Source: Macrothele yani
Lineage: Eukaryota; Arthropoda; Arachnida; Araneae; Macrothelidae
Assembly: GCA_039090855.1 (NCBI GenBank)
Contig: CM076997.1
Coordinates: 161,416,709 to 161,480,708, forward strand
DNA: 64,000 bases
Reading direction: 5' to 3'
In this document: positions 11,832 to 22,910 of the stretch, piece after piece
Layout of the letters: each line of letters opens with the position of its first letter
How positions within the stretch are numbered: the stretch's first letter is position 1
Position numbers and translations under genes: made by a program
The notes under the pieces: generated by a model
What the model saw: only the letters and a program-made list of their open reading frames with translations
Told to the model about the DNA's origin: nothing
Database searches by the model: none

Positions 11832-13054
11832 CACTGAAGGGCAATTAAATTAGAGACAGCTGGCGTTATGCAAATGTGCGCTGTGGGAGGCCCTGTAAAC
11901 AGAAACGACATGGCGTATGCAGCGATCCGACAGTATAAGGAGTGATGCGACGGGAATCAGTAAGAGTCGGATCCAGTATGGGTAAGACGAAGGATCTAAG
12001 CGCATTTGATCGTGGGCAAATTGTCGGGGCCCAATGAATGGGTCCCTCCATCTCGGACGTCGTACAGGCACTGGGACTTTCATGAGCCACTGTGTCACGG
12101 GTGCACCGTGAGTACATAAAATCCGGTAAAATCATCCCTGCAAGGGCCAACTGCCGTGGACAACAGCGTGTGGATGAGCGGGGTCATCGTCGGCTAGCTC
12201 GCATTGTAACAGCGGATAGACGGGACACAGGGCAAGAAATCACTCGGCAATTTAACGCTGGTGAACAAAAACGTGTAAGCAGCCACACCATCCAGAACCA
12301 TCTCCTCGCTATGGGGTAAAGAAGCCATCGTCCCCCGAGGGTACCGCTGCTGACCGCACATCACAGGGGGAAAGGGTTAGTATGGGCGCGAGAACATCGT
12401 CACTGGACTCTAGACATGTGGAAAAATGTTTCCTTGACTGATGAGTCGATATTCACGTTGGTACATGCGGCTGGCACGATACGCGTACGGCGCAAAGCAC
12501 ATGAAGCGATGGATCCTTCTTGCCAGCAGGTACTCTTCAAGCTGGTGGGTGTGGCATTCTCGTCTGGGGACTGTTTACGTAAAGTGAAATGGGACCCCTG
12601 GTACGTGTGACATCGTTCCTCACAGGTCAACGTTACCGGGATATCCTGGACGACAATTTGTTCCCGTTTGTGCGTCTTCAACATCCCACTGGGGACCTCA
12701 TCCTGCAACAAGACAATGCACCGTGCCATCGCTCCCGAATTGTATCCGAATGGTTGGATGAACACTCCACCGACATGCCCTCGCTTCCTTGGCCAGGTAT
12801 GTCACCTGACCTCAGTCCCATCCAGCACATCTGGGATGCCATCGAGAGAGATGTTCGAGACTCTGACCCCTTCCATCAAATCTTTGTGAACTGTAGGAGC
12901 TTGTTCAGGGGTCGTGGATCCGTATGGCTTCCCAACGCTTACGGTGTCTTGTCGAGTCCATGCCGATACGCTGAATTTGTTCTACAATGTACGGGGCGAA
13001 AGGTGGTGCTACACGTTACTAGACAGGTATCTCTAATTCAATTGCGCTTCAGTG
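11832..13054 (+). mobile_element. Tc1-like element nested in the TIR element
   Basis: The left TIR begins CACTGAAGGGCAATTAAATT and the right one ends AATTCAATTGCGCTTCAGTG. They are inverted copies of about 27 bp flanked by TA dinucleotides at 11830-11831 and 13055-13056, the hallmark of Tc1/mariner insertion. The undisturbed host sequence is visible in copy 2 near 32085-32100 (GATGTCTGTGAATCAG), which helps confirm the boundaries. It is the same family as 14637-15828. Confidence 0.9.
11978..12960 (+). pseudogene. Tc1-like transposase pseudogene (copy in TIR element)
   Basis: It starts MGKTKDLSAFDRGQIVGAQ, a Tc1 HTH start, and is then interrupted by stops and frameshifts. Recognisable blocks are ATVSRVHREYIKSGK, RRLARIVTADRRDTGQEI, LTDESIFTLV (first catalytic Asp retained), LQQDNAPCHRSRIVSEWL (second Asp retained) and SPIQHIWDAIERDV, where the third catalytic residue is Gln instead of Glu. 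My count between the second Asp and this position is 36 residues, two more than the usual 34 of Tc1. The copy is non-functional. Confidence 0.85.
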
Positions 13055-13427
13055 TATATGTATCAGTCTTTGGACAACTTAAGACAGAAGCTATTATAGC
13101 TATCAACAGTAAATTTTACGTTTAGGAGGCTTTTTTGTTGTGAAGTAATAACATAAAAAAGTACATTTCACCTTTTTTAAAGATAACTGGAAGTCATTGT
13201 CAGTTTAAAAATACCAAGTTGCAAAGCATTCTGTTGTTTCGAAAAGTCACAATGAAAACCGCTTTATTTGTGAAAAGTCCTAGAAAAACAATATATATTT
13301 CAAACTTATTCAGATAACTAATAAGCTCCAACAGAAAATAAAATTACTAAATCATTCGTATTAATGACAAAAAAAAATCATTGTGGCTCAATTTGTTTTA
13401 CGATGTACGTGATTCGAGTTTCCGAGG

Positions 13428-13505
13428 GGCTGTGGCTCAGTAGGTAAAAGCGTGCGTTCCCTGTCACCCAGCCGAAGCGGCGCGGGTTCAATCTTGACTG
13501 GAGCG
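13428..13505 (+). repeat. tRNA-like segment inside TIR element copy 1
   Basis: GGCTGTGGCTCAGTAGGTAA resembles a Pol III A box and GCGGGTTCAATCTTG a B box, spaced about as in a tRNA. The acceptor ends do not pair well, so I do not call a tRNA gene. The same segment is present in copy 2 at 34476-34552. Confidence 0.6.
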
Positions 13506-13737
13506 AAATGATTTTGTCTCGTAGGTGGTGAAAAATGCATGGTCGTCTGTTTTAGGGGAATTTCATATTAAAAAATACGGAAAAACGTGAGATGGATTTT
13601 TCTGAAATAAACGGAATTTTTAAAAACGGATATTTCTGAAATAACGTGCACCTGAAAATAACGATAGATGCAGCTGAGATACCTATCATTATTTTCAGAA
13701 ATTTTCCGTGAATTCACACCACTTTTTTTTCACAGTG

Positions 13738-14039
13738 TACCACTGTTAACTGGCCGTAAAGGGGAAGTTTTAAGTATACGTTTGGGATGTTTTGATCAAT
13801 GCGCGGATCCGTATCTGAGAGACCTCGCAAAAGAGAAGGGGAATGCCCATTATATAGCATGCTCTTCCTCTGCTACTGCAAGAGACGGACGTAATTCTGA
13901 TAGGTCCATGTTTAGGATGTGTCCGTTAGGGGAGAATTTTCAGCATTTCCATTAGGCAGAAATTCGAACCAATATTTTTTGTTTGGGGAATCTTTCTTTC
14001 TTTCGTAAAAACAATTTGTCTTCAGCTTCAGCAAAGCGA
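13738..14039. other. No recognisable gene
   Basis: This is the spacer between the TIR element and an RTE fragment. One open frame (13668-13955) shows no family resemblance. Confidence 0.35.
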
Positions 14040-14044
14040 TAAAG

Positions 14045-14330
14045 ATTTATCATCATTATCAGTCATTCGCGTTCATTCGGTGGAATAATATTTGAAGTCT
14101 CTTTCACAACGTTCGGTCTTGAAGATTTTCCATATCCCAACACCATGCTTTCAAATTTCATTTACCAATATCCCACGCTGTCTTCTTCTGGGTCTTTTCC
14201 TGTCCTTTGGTATCCAAGTTCGTGTATCAGTTCTCGAGAGATGGATAGTTCTCTTAAAAATATCTGCCGCCCATTACCACTTGATGGCTTTTTACATTGA
14301 CCATGATATCACACTTTTGAAAATATTTGT
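14045..14330 (-). pseudogene. Old RTE LINE fragment (3' end)
   Basis: The segment at 14150-14240 (CTGTCTTCTTCTGGGTCTTT, then TCCTGTCC) matches the RTE C-terminal coding region seen at 44100-44150, in the same order and orientation. The CATCATTATCA at about 14050 resembles the family's microsatellite tail. Divergence is high, so it is an older insertion than the other two copies. Confidence 0.65.
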
Positions 14331-14636
14331 TACATTGTATTTTGAATGCAATTATATTGTTGTCCCAAAATCCTTAGAATCTTTTTACAAAAAAAATATG
14401 CGAACTGTAACTATCAAAGAAGCGGTAATCTTTTTCGAAATATCTACTGCATCGAATATAGGTGACCTAACAATCCTCCCACTTAGTTAATGTGTTCTGA
14501 ATTCTTCTTCTGAAATACTATTGAAACACCTCTGCTCAGCAGTAATACGTTATTGATCAGTCTCAAATTGTAGCCCCAGTAATATCTTTTTTAAAATGGG
14601 GAACAACCAAAAGTCACATGGGGCCAAGTGGGACTA

Positions 14637-15828
14637 CACTGAAGAGCAATTGAATTAGAGATACCTGTCTAGTAACGTGTAGCACCACCTTTCGCCCTGA
14701 TTACGGCGGCGATTCGTCTCGGCATGGACTCGACAAGACACCGGAAGTGTTGGGAAGCCATACGGATCCACGACCCCTGAAAAAGCTCCCACAGTTCACC
14801 AAGGTTTGGTGGAGGGGGGTCAAAGCCTCGAACATCTCTCTCGATGGCATCCCAGATATGCTCGATTGGATTGAAGTCATGTGACCTAGCTGGCCAAGGA
14901 AGCGAAGTCACGTCGGTGTTGTGTTCATCCAACCATTCGGATACAATTCGGGAGCGATGGCAGGGTGCATTGTCTTGTTGCAGAATGAGGTCCCGAGTGG
15001 GATGTTGAAGACGCACAAACGGGAGCAAATGGTCGTCCAGGATATCCCGGTAATGTTGACCTGTGAGGGACGATGTCACACGTACCAGGAGTCCCATCTC
15101 AGTCCACGTAAACAGTCCCCAGACGAGAATGCCACCCCCACCAGCTTCATGAGTACCCTGGTGGCAAGAAGGATCCATCGCTTCATGTGGTTTGCGCCGT
15201 ACTCGTATCCTGCCATCCACCTGTACCAACGTAAATCTCGATTTATGAGTCCAGGCAACATTTGTCCACATGTCTAAGGTCCAGTGGCGATGTTTCCGCG
15301 CTCATGCAAATCTTTGTGCCCTGTGATGAGTGGTCAGCAGCGGTATCCTCGTGGGACGATGGCTTCTGTACCCCATAGCGAGGAGATGGTTCTGGATGGT
15401 GTGGCAGCTTATACGTTTTTGTGCACCAGCGTTAAATTGCCGAGTGATTTCTTGCACTGTGGCCCGTCTATCCGCTGTTACAATGCGAGCTAGCCGACGA
15501 TGACCCCGCTCATCCACACGCTGTTGTCCACAGCAGTTGGCCCTTGCAGGAATAGTTTTAGCTAATTCGATGTACTCACGGTGCACCCGTGACACCGTGG
15601 CTCGTGAAATTTTCAGTACCTGCACGACTTCCGAGATAGAGTGACCCATTCGTCGGGCGCCGACACGTTTCCCAAGATCAAATGCGCTTAGATCCTTCGT
15701 CTTACCCATGCTGCGTCAGACTCTTACTGATTCCCGACGCATCACTCCTTATATTGTCGGATCGCTGCATACGTCATGTCGTTTCCGTTTACAGGGCCGC
15801 CCACAGAGCCACATTTGCATAACGCCAG
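14637..15828 (-). mobile_element. Tc1-like element, one TIR lost
   Basis: The end at 14637 (CACTGAAGAGCAATTGAATT) matches the TIR of the 11832-13054 copy and is preceded by TA. At the other side, similarity stops at about 15828 (AACGCCAG), about 27 bp before the TIR should end, so that TIR is missing. A TATCTCTAATTGA word at about 15874 may be a displaced remnant. Confidence 0.85.
14669..15709 (-). pseudogene. Tc1-like transposase, one in-frame stop
   Basis: Read from ATG at 15709, the frame stays open for the full length of a Tc1 transposase (346 codons) except for a single TGA at 15302-15304, where the related copy has TGG. The order is an HTH start MGKTKDLSAFDLGKRVGA, second HTH ATVSRVHREY, RRLARIVTADRRATVQEI, catalytic core, QQDNAPCHRSRIVSEWLDEH (second Asp), FNPIEHIWDAIERDV (catalytic Glu retained) and C-terminal MPRRIAAVIRAKGGATRY. 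The first catalytic site reads WTHKSRF where WTDESRF is expected, so Asp is replaced. It is close to intact but has at least two inactivating changes. Confidence 0.9.
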
Positions 15829-16559
15829 TAAAATTCTGTGAATTGTTGAGTTTAAATTGCGAACCATATCTTCGATATCTCTAATTGATAAATGTCTATC
15901 TTCCCGTATAATAACACATATTGTATTGATGTTTGCCTCTGTATTATATTAATGCTTACCTCTGTAACACTCGTTGAATATCTTCCTCTATGCGCGATTA
16001 AATCGTCCGACTCATGGCCATCCATGCATTTTTCCGGCCATGCCTAAATCGTTGATTTCCCTAGAAATGTATTTTTATAAGCCTCTTGCATGAGCCGGAA
16101 AGTCTCTTCGACAAATTTTTTAAGTCAACGAAAAAATGTAATGGCGTATTTTTGTTCCTGTTTCACGTCCATTTTTTTGAAAAATTATAGTGCGAAAACA
16201 CTGCTTAGGTGTTCACGAAACAATGCCTATTAAACAGGGCACTTTCGAAGGCGCATGAATGATAAACAGGTTTAGCCGGTTGCGATGTTTACTAGAACGA
16301 TTACCGTTTTTACGAGACTCGTGCCGAGATCAAACGCAGTGTGTCCCATTTTTTATGCCAAACATTCTCAGTTGTTTTGGGACAAGCTATGTAGTATTTC
16401 AAAAAATGCAGTGAGGTGACAAAAATGGATTTGTGTCATTAAAGCGATTATTCGTACCACAGAGATCAATTAGTGTTTTTCGAATATTCATTGTAACTGA
16501 TTTCCATACATGAGAGTGAGAACAAGATCAACGCCAGTGACACACGCAGTATCGAGAAA
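15829..16559. other. No recognisable gene
   Basis: No coding family, repeat termini or tRNA-like block is recognisable. Confidence 0.35.
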
Positions 16560-17400
16560 AATTGAAAACAAGTTAGTAAACTCATGCCATGCTTTGATTA
16601 TGATGCGCTTTCCAACATACCACAAATCACTATTCAAGTTATTACTCAAGTTATGAGGGTAATGCCTGTGGAATAAATCTCGCTCCTGTGTCCTGACCTT
16701 TGACCCCATTTGGATGATATTCAACAGAGCCGGTTCCGTATATCTCTGGAACAACATACTAATGCTTCTATTGAGCAACATTGTCTCAATAGAAGCATTT
16801 TTAATCAAGTTATGAGGATGATAACTGTGGAATAAATCTCGCTCCTGTGCCCTGACACCATTTCCATGATATTCAACAGAACCGGTTCAGTATACATCCG
16901 GAACAACATGATAAATTTTGTCGCAATCGAAGCATTTTTACGTAAGTTATGATGCATAAAGGCAATGGAATGGATTCCACTCCTATGTCCTGATCTTGTA
17001 CCCTATTTCTCTCATTTTCAATAGGGTTCATTACCAGGTGGTCTTCTACCACATACTAAACGTTCATCGAAATCAAACCATTTTTACGTACGTTATGAAG
17101 CATAAGGGCAATGGAATGGATCCCGCTCCTATGTCCTGACCTTTGACCCAATTTCTGTCATTTCCAATACGGTTCATTACCAGGTGGTGTGCTACCACGT
17201 ACTGAAATTTCATCAAAATCGAATCAATTTTACGCACGTTATGATGCACAAGGGCAATGGAAGGGATCCCGTTCCTATGTCCTGACCTTTGACTCCATGA
17301 TGGTCCTTTACCACATATTAAAATTTCATCCAAATCGAACCATTTTTACGCGAGATATCGTTCGGACGGGCAGACAGACAGACGGACAGGCCGATAGACG
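16560..17400. repeat. Degenerate tandem array type 1, copy 1
   Basis: Units of about 150 bp recur with the shared words TCCTGACCTTTGACCCCATT, ACCATTTTTACGCACGTTAT, GGGCAATGGAATGGATCCC and TACCAC(A)TACTAAAATTTCA. The array ends at 17360-17395 in GACGGGCAGACAGACAGACG. A second copy of the whole arrangement lies at 19137-19890. There is no coding potential. I treat it as a dispersed repeat whose interior is tandem. Confidence 0.75.
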
Positions 17401-17531
17401 GAAAAAACTGGAGCCTATTCGCTTCTTCAAACGTACGGTTGGAAAGCGTAAATGAATGAAAAGGGGAAAACGGGGAGCGGATGAACCAGAGAGTGAAAGT
17501 TTTGTAGAGAAATGTAATCCAAAATAATGGC

Positions 17532-17750
17532 AGCCGCCCCGGTGGCGCAGTGGTCTAAGGCGTTGGCCACTGATCATTCGTCCGTAAGGGGCCCAGGTTC
17601 GAATCCCGGTCAGGCATGGATGTTGTGTTTGTCTTACGGCACTGGCTCTCTCCCTTCCCTGGAACCAGTGACCCTAAATTAGGGACGGGCGACTGCTTAT
17701 AGCCCATTGAGTTGCTCGCGGTGGTCGTAAAACCTCCAATCAAAAAAAAA
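17532..17750 (+). mobile_element. tRNA-derived SINE, family A, with TSD
   Basis: The tRNA-like head GCCCCGGTGGCGCAGTGGTC continues into TAAGGCGTTGGCC (A box) and later GGTTCGAATCCCGG (B box). It is followed by a body ending in CCTCCAATC and a poly-A tail. The 11-bp sequence AAAATAATGGC is repeated exactly at 17521-17531 and 17751-17761 as a TSD, showing LINE-type retroposition. The head looks like a class II (Leu/Ser-type) tRNA relative. The tidy TSD and tail indicate a recent insertion. Confidence 0.92.
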
Positions 17751-17761
17751 AAAATAATGGC

Positions 17762-18858
17762 TGTTTTTAAAGGAAGTGAGGTTGTTGTCTTGCCTGAAAA
17801 ACAGTTTTGTTTGAAGTCTATTACTCGTTTTCAAGAATAATCTCGTAGTAAACAAACAACAGGTTACTAATTTACTTTTACACCTATTTTTTGTTTTTCG
17901 CTGCTATCTGCGAAATAGGAAACTCTCTGTCCTTAAGGGAATTGAAGTGATGCCAAGAAAGATTTAAGAGGAAGTGTTGGAAACTTGTAAATAGATTACA
18001 TGCAACTGTGCAAATGAAACAAGAACGTGACCCACTCCACGATACGGGAAGTTCTTTACTCCATGAATATTAGAGTCGGGAGTATTCCAGCACATCATTA
18101 AGAATGTCATAACATCCTGCTCCAGCAATTCAGAAACCTAAACATTTTGAAGAAGGTGCAATTTGAAATGTTTCATGTTTTATTTAAGGTGAATGGATCT
18201 CAGTTTCAAATGATTTGCTGTTATGTGACCTAGAGTAAATGGATTTAACCGCGTTATTTTCCTCTATAAATAATATAGAAATCACTCATTTTATTTCTAG
18301 CATTTTTAGACCATATGAATATTTAAACGTAAGGTTCTCATGTTAACATTTCTTCAGCCTGTCAAGATGCTTGTTGAAGAAAATGTTTAAAGATGATATC
18401 TTCCAATCCAAACCTCAGAATGAAAAATCATCTGTAACTGATACACCTTGTCTAGATTATACACAGTAATGCCGCTTTTCATGATAAATAATATTGCAGT
18501 TTGTGTATTATCGTAATCTCAGGATAATACAGTAGATACATAATCTGCCTTTATATAACATTTGTGAGTGTATTTCAATAGATGCATTACTCAATGTTGA
18601 TTGCAGCGTTCAATGTATATTTTTATATTTCTTTTTTCTTCTTTTTTTTTTCTTGCATGGCGGCTACACATTTTAAATCGCAGATTTAATACGTTGCATA
18701 TCAGTCGACAGCCGTTGCCCTATAGAAGACAGGATTGCTAATATTGTGAAATTGTCTTTGAAGCAGCCATGTTGATCTTTAACTTCAGAGAAAAGCTGTC
18801 TTCGACTTGTATAAATATATTCTACAAGTCTTCGACGTGCGTGGAAGCACTACGAAAG
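17762..18858. other. No recognisable gene
   Basis: This is AT-rich sequence with a T-rich run at about 18615-18655. No coding family is seen. Confidence 0.4.
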
Positions 18859-18902
18859 TACATTAATTTAAAACATGTTATACATTAATTTAAAACATGT
18901 TA
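18859..18902. repeat. 22-bp tandem duplication at SINE insertion site
   Basis: ACATTAATTTAAAACATGTT occurs twice in tandem immediately upstream of the next SINE. The second copy also provides its TSD. Confidence 0.85.
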
Positions 18903-19125
18903 TTCCGCCCCGGTGGCGCAGTGGTCTAAGGCGTTGGCCTTTGATCATTCGTCCGTAAGGGTCCGGGTTCGAATCCCGATCAGGCATGGATGTTGTGTTT
19001 GTCTTACGGCACTGGCTCTCTCCCTTCCCTGGAACCAGTGACCCTAAATTAGGGACGGGCGACTGCTTATAGCCCATTGAGTTGCTCACGGTGGTCGTTA
19101 AACCTCCAATAAAAAAAAAAAAAAA
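18903..19125 (+). mobile_element. tRNA-derived SINE, family A, with TSD
   Basis: It is nearly identical to the 17532 copy through head, body and poly-A tail. The TSD AAAACATGTTA is at 18892-18902 and 19126-19136. It inserted at the start of the second type 1 tandem array. Confidence 0.92.
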
Positions 19126-19136
19126 AAAACATGTTA

Positions 19137-19895
19137 GTAAAATCATGCAATGCATTGATCATGATACGCTTTCCAACATACCAGAAATCATTATTCAAGT
19201 TATTACTCAACTTATGAGGATAATAGCTGTGGAATAAATCCTGCTCCTGTGCCCTAACCTTTGACCCCATTTTGATGATACCCAACAGAACCGGTTCAGT
19301 ATACCGCCGGAACAACATACTCAGTAGAAGCATTTTGAAGCATGCCGGAACAACATACTCAGTAGAAGCATTTTGAAGCATACTCGATAGAAGCATACTG
19401 AAAGCTCCATTTGTCTCAATAGAAGCATTTTTAGTCAAGTTATGAGAATAATGGCTGCGGAATAAATCTCGGTCCTGTGTCCTGACCTTTGACCCCATTT
19501 CGATTATATTCAACGGAACGATATGATAAAGTTTTTTCATAATCGAAGCATTTTTACGTAAGTTATGATGCATAAAGGCAATGGAATGGATCCCACTTTT
19601 ATGTCCTGACATTTGACCCCATTTTTCCCGTTTTCAAGAGAGTTCATTGTCAGGTTGTCTCCTACCACATACTAAAATTTCATCGAAATCGAACCATTTT
19701 TACGCACGTCATGAGGCATAAGGGCAATGGAATGGATCCAGCTCCAATGTCTTGACCTTTGACCCCATTTCGTCTGTTTTCAATAGGATTCACCCTCAGG
19801 TGGTCACCTACCACAGTCTGAAATTTCATCGAAATCGAGCTATTTTTACGTGCGCCATTGTGTGGACAGGCAGACAGACAGACAGACGGCCGTAC
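19137..19895. repeat. Degenerate tandem array type 1, copy 2
   Basis: It has the same units as 16560-17400, including ATGATACGCTTTCCAACATA, CTGACCTTTGACCCCATTT and GGGCAATGGAATGGATCC. It ends in ACAGGCAGACAGACAGACAG at 19865-19890. A small internal duplication (ACATACTCAGTAGAAGCATT) occurs at 19314-19375. Confidence 0.75.
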
Positions 19896-20009
19896 AGAGC
19901 AGGAACATATACGCTTCTTCAACCTACGAAAGGAAAGCGTAATAAAAGAGTTCGAAAAGCTATCGCGGAGGACCCGCGCTGACCTTTCAGTGAGGTGTGT
20001 CGAAACAAG

Positions 20010-20073
20010 GCAGAGAGAGAGGAGGGAGGGAGGGAGAGGGACAGAGATAAAGAGAGGGACAGAAAAGGAGAAA

Positions 20074-20138
<65 letters not shown>

Positions 20139-20155
20139 GCAGAAAGAGAGGGAGA
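20010..20155. repeat. (GA)n purine-rich microsatellite
   Basis: About 145 bases consist almost only of G and A with GAGAGA runs. Long open frames on both strands here (Arg/Glu-rich or Leu/Ser-rich) are artefacts of the repeat, not genes. Confidence 0.9.
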
Positions 20156-20800
20156 TATGATACTTAGTGACAATTATACGTCGTGGGGCTGGCGGATTAA
20201 TAGCAGTCTGGGACAGCGGAACGAAGTGGATGGTCATTTTTGTACTCTGCGCCGCGAGTATACTTTTGATTTCGTTTTCAATGCTTCGGAACTAAAGGAG
20301 ATTGAACATTAATTTTGGTATGTAATTAATGTTAAGATAGTGGGCTGTCTTGCGTGTATTATAAGAGAGGGGCAGAAAGAGAGGGAGAGATGATATTTAG
20401 TGACAATTATACGTGGTGGTGCTGGCGGATTAATGGCAGTCTGGGACAGCGAAACGAAGTGGATGGTCATTTTTGTGCTCTGCGCCGCAAGTATACTTTT
20501 GATTTCGTTTTCAATACGTCGGAACTAAAGGTGATTGAACATTAATTTTGGTATTAATTAATGTTAAGATAGTGAGCTTGTCGTGTGAAATGAAAAAAAT
20601 ACAGTTGCAACTGTTAACAATTAGAGTAGATGATAATGTAACTGTATGTTATTATTATTGCTCTGCTTAACATTAACAACACCAACTGTGTATTTTTCCC
20701 CCGATCTTTTCATACACGCAAGACAGGGCATGTGTAGTTCTACGTTTAAACACAACTGGTGAATCCATTTCGGCTCTTTGGGTTGTTTTTTTTACTTATT
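20149..20800 (+). repeat. Dispersed repeat D with internal 200-bp tandem duplication
   Basis: The segment 20149-20342 is repeated at 20370-20575, sharing TTAGTGACAATTATACGT, GGACAGCG...GAAGTGGATGGTCATTTTT and TAATGTTAAGATAGTG. Sequence further on (GTTGCAACTGTTAACAATTA and following) recurs at 29540-29620. The whole is a copy of the repeat at 29405-30140. No protein is recognisable. Confidence 0.7.
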
Positions 20801-21685
20801 ACGGGACGATATTTGCGATGTGTAACTACCAACATTAAAATCCATGTAAGCTTTCAATATTACGGAATTTCACCTCAATATTACCGAATTAATGTATTTG
20901 ATTGCACTTCACAAATATTAAAACAGTACAAGACAAAATTATTATCAAAGGCAAACATTCGTTTCTCATTTCTTTAAAATTTTAACTCAAATAATAAATG
21001 GTCTATCTCCAACGATTTCCGAAAATTATTTATACATTTTATTACTTCGCGGAAGTACTTTGCTGTTGCATACTATTAAATTTTGCACTGGATTCACGGA
21101 GAGGAAAGACAGCGAGTAAAGTTCATTATCTTTCTAAATTGGATTTGCGGTAATGTGGTACATATGAACGACTTTAAAACTAAGAAACTGCGAAAGTCAA
21201 ATTTTTATTTAACCGTAAGCAACTTCATGGAATTCCAAGCAGTTCATCTCAACACAGATCTTGTAAGCGCTTTACTCGCGCTTCTGCTTGAAATTAGGAA
21301 ATTCACTCCTGTTATGCAAGAAGATACAATTTTTTAATGTAGATAATTAACGTAGTTCTTGAATTTTCGCAGATATCAAACTTCGTGACCTTTTCTCATA
21401 ACGTTTAATGTGTTCGGTGGTTTTTTTCATAAGAGCGCGCGCGCGGGTGTGCGTTTTCAAAATGTTAGTCAGCCAAAATACAGTGTATATTTTCTGTGTC
21501 AAGAATATCTGCATCAATTTTACGGATTAACGACGAACAATAACATTTATATTGGCACATCATTGATGCAGGAAGAACATTTAGTAACATATATTTAGTG
21601 GGTTTTTTTCAAATCTGAAATACATTTGTTGGGAAGGGTCTTATTTCGAATTTATTTTTTGTTCCTCTTTCTTTTTTTCTTTTTT
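20801..21685. other. No recognisable gene
   Basis: Short open frames at 21083-21337 and 21410-21598 resemble nothing I know. A short GCGCGCGCGC tract lies at about 21436. Confidence 0.35.
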
Positions 21686-21885
21686 TTTTCTTTTGGTTGA
21701 GGGTTTAACGACCACCGTGAGCAACTCAATGGGCTATAAGCACTTTCCCGTCCCTAATTTAGGGTCACTGGTTCTAGGGAAGGCAGAGCGCCAGTGCCGT
21801 AAGACAACCATAACATCCATGTCTAATCGGGATTAACTTGGACGAACAGTCATAAGCGCGCACTTAGACCACTGCGCCATGCAAC
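21686..21885 (-). mobile_element. tRNA-derived SINE, family A (reverse)
   Basis: The poly-T (tail) is at 21660-21695, followed by GGTTGAGGGTTTAACGACCA, GTGAGCAACTCAATGGGCTA, TCCCTAATTTAGGGTCACTG and a head ending TTAGACCACTGCGCCATG. It is the complement of the family A consensus, with a degraded B box. Confidence 0.85.
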
Positions 21886-22032
21886 ATTGTTCACCTTTAA
21901 AACGTAACATCAGTAATATTAATTTTTCTGCATTTGCTGTATAGCTTTATTGAGTTATTAAGATGTTGTATCAAGTAAGTTGGGTCGTTCGGAAATATTT
22001 TTCTTGCATCTGAAATTGGACCGTGCATTTGC

Positions 22033-22203
22033 CCTAGATGAAGAATAGAACATAATAATCCAAGATGGTGGCCGGACATTAGCCCCAGGTAAAGAATCGA
22101 AGATAATAACGCGAGGTGGGAACGAACATTACCCCCAGATGAAGAATGGAAGATAATGCCGCGAGGTAAGGACGAGCATTAGAACCAGATGAAGAATCGA
22201 AAA
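22033..22203. repeat. Short tandem repeat, about 57 bp x 3
   Basis: The unit AGATGAAGAATSGAAGATAATR continues into CGCGAGGT...GACATTA-CCCC and is repeated about three times with point differences. It has no coding content. Confidence 0.7.
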
Positions 22204-22449
22204 TTTATTTCTTCTACGCCAAGGAGTCTCTCTTTCCCCAGTTTGGGAAACGGCTACTCCTCACAGCCTTAGATGTATTATGTGTACACATAAGTTTCTA
22301 AAGCGTTTTTGTCTGACGTTTACCGCTAATTTACGCATCCGACATTTCCCTCGCGTTGTTGTCATGTGACCATAACTGCTCCAGAGTATAGAATGGGACA
22401 CAGAAGTTTGCCGAACAGTCAAATGCACTTGCACATCGGTAGGTGAAAG

Positions 22450-22910
22450 ATGTCGAGCGATACTACATTTATTCGACACTGCAATCGTTACAAATTTCAT
22501 CAAGGAAAAAGTGCTGCAAAAGCATGTGCATCAATTTGTTCTGTTCTCAGGGAGAATATTGTATCGAAAAGCACGTGTGAATTCTGGTTTAGACGGTTTA
22601 AAGCAGGTTATTTTGATGTTAGCGATCGAGAACGAAGCGGCGCCCCGCAGAAGATTGCACATGAAGAACTGCAAGAGTTGCTGCATAAATATTCTTCTCA
22701 AACGCCAAAAAAAAACTACCTGAACAACTGGGGGTAACTCAACAAACCATTTACGAACGTTTACGCGCAATGGGAGAGTTTCAAAAGGAAGGAAAATGGG
22801 TGACACGTGACTTGAGCCAGAGGAACAAAGATAAGCGTGTCATGGAGTCTTTGAATCTGTTTAATAAACAACACAGAAAGTCTTTCCTATGGAAAATCAT
22901 TACCGTCGTG
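22450..22910 (+). pseudogene. Truncated mariner transposase (N-terminal)
   Basis: From ATG at 22450 the frame gives the mariner N-terminal DNA-binding region: FHQGKSAAKACASICSVL, then STCEFWFRRFKAGYFDVSD, RERSGAPQK and EELQELLHKYSSQTP. After a frameshift near 22710 it continues with QQTIYERLRAMG and DLSQRNKDKRVMESLNLF. All of the catalytic domain is missing. The reading breaks off at about 22905, where a 49-bp satellite begins. Confidence 0.85.

Larger units (their letters stand above)
11282..13737 (+). mobile_element. TIR element with internal tRNA-like segment, copy 1 (split by Tc1)
   Basis: The ends CACTGTAAG...TTCTGAAATTCACG and TTTCAGAAATTTTCCGTGAA...CACAGTG are inverted relative to each other. 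Both outer flanks read TA, a possible 2-bp target duplication. The same sequence recurs at 31508-34811 (copy 2). The right half contains a tRNA-like block at about 13428-13505. No transposase is recognisable outside the nested Tc1, so this looks like a non-autonomous element of about 1.2 kb once the Tc1 insert (11832-13054) is discounted. The superfamily is unknown to me. Confidence 0.65.

Noticed and set aside
19858..20312. Long open frames rich in Arg/Glu (+) or Ser/Leu (-)
   Set aside because: They are produced by the GA microsatellite on both strands and have no domain resemblance.
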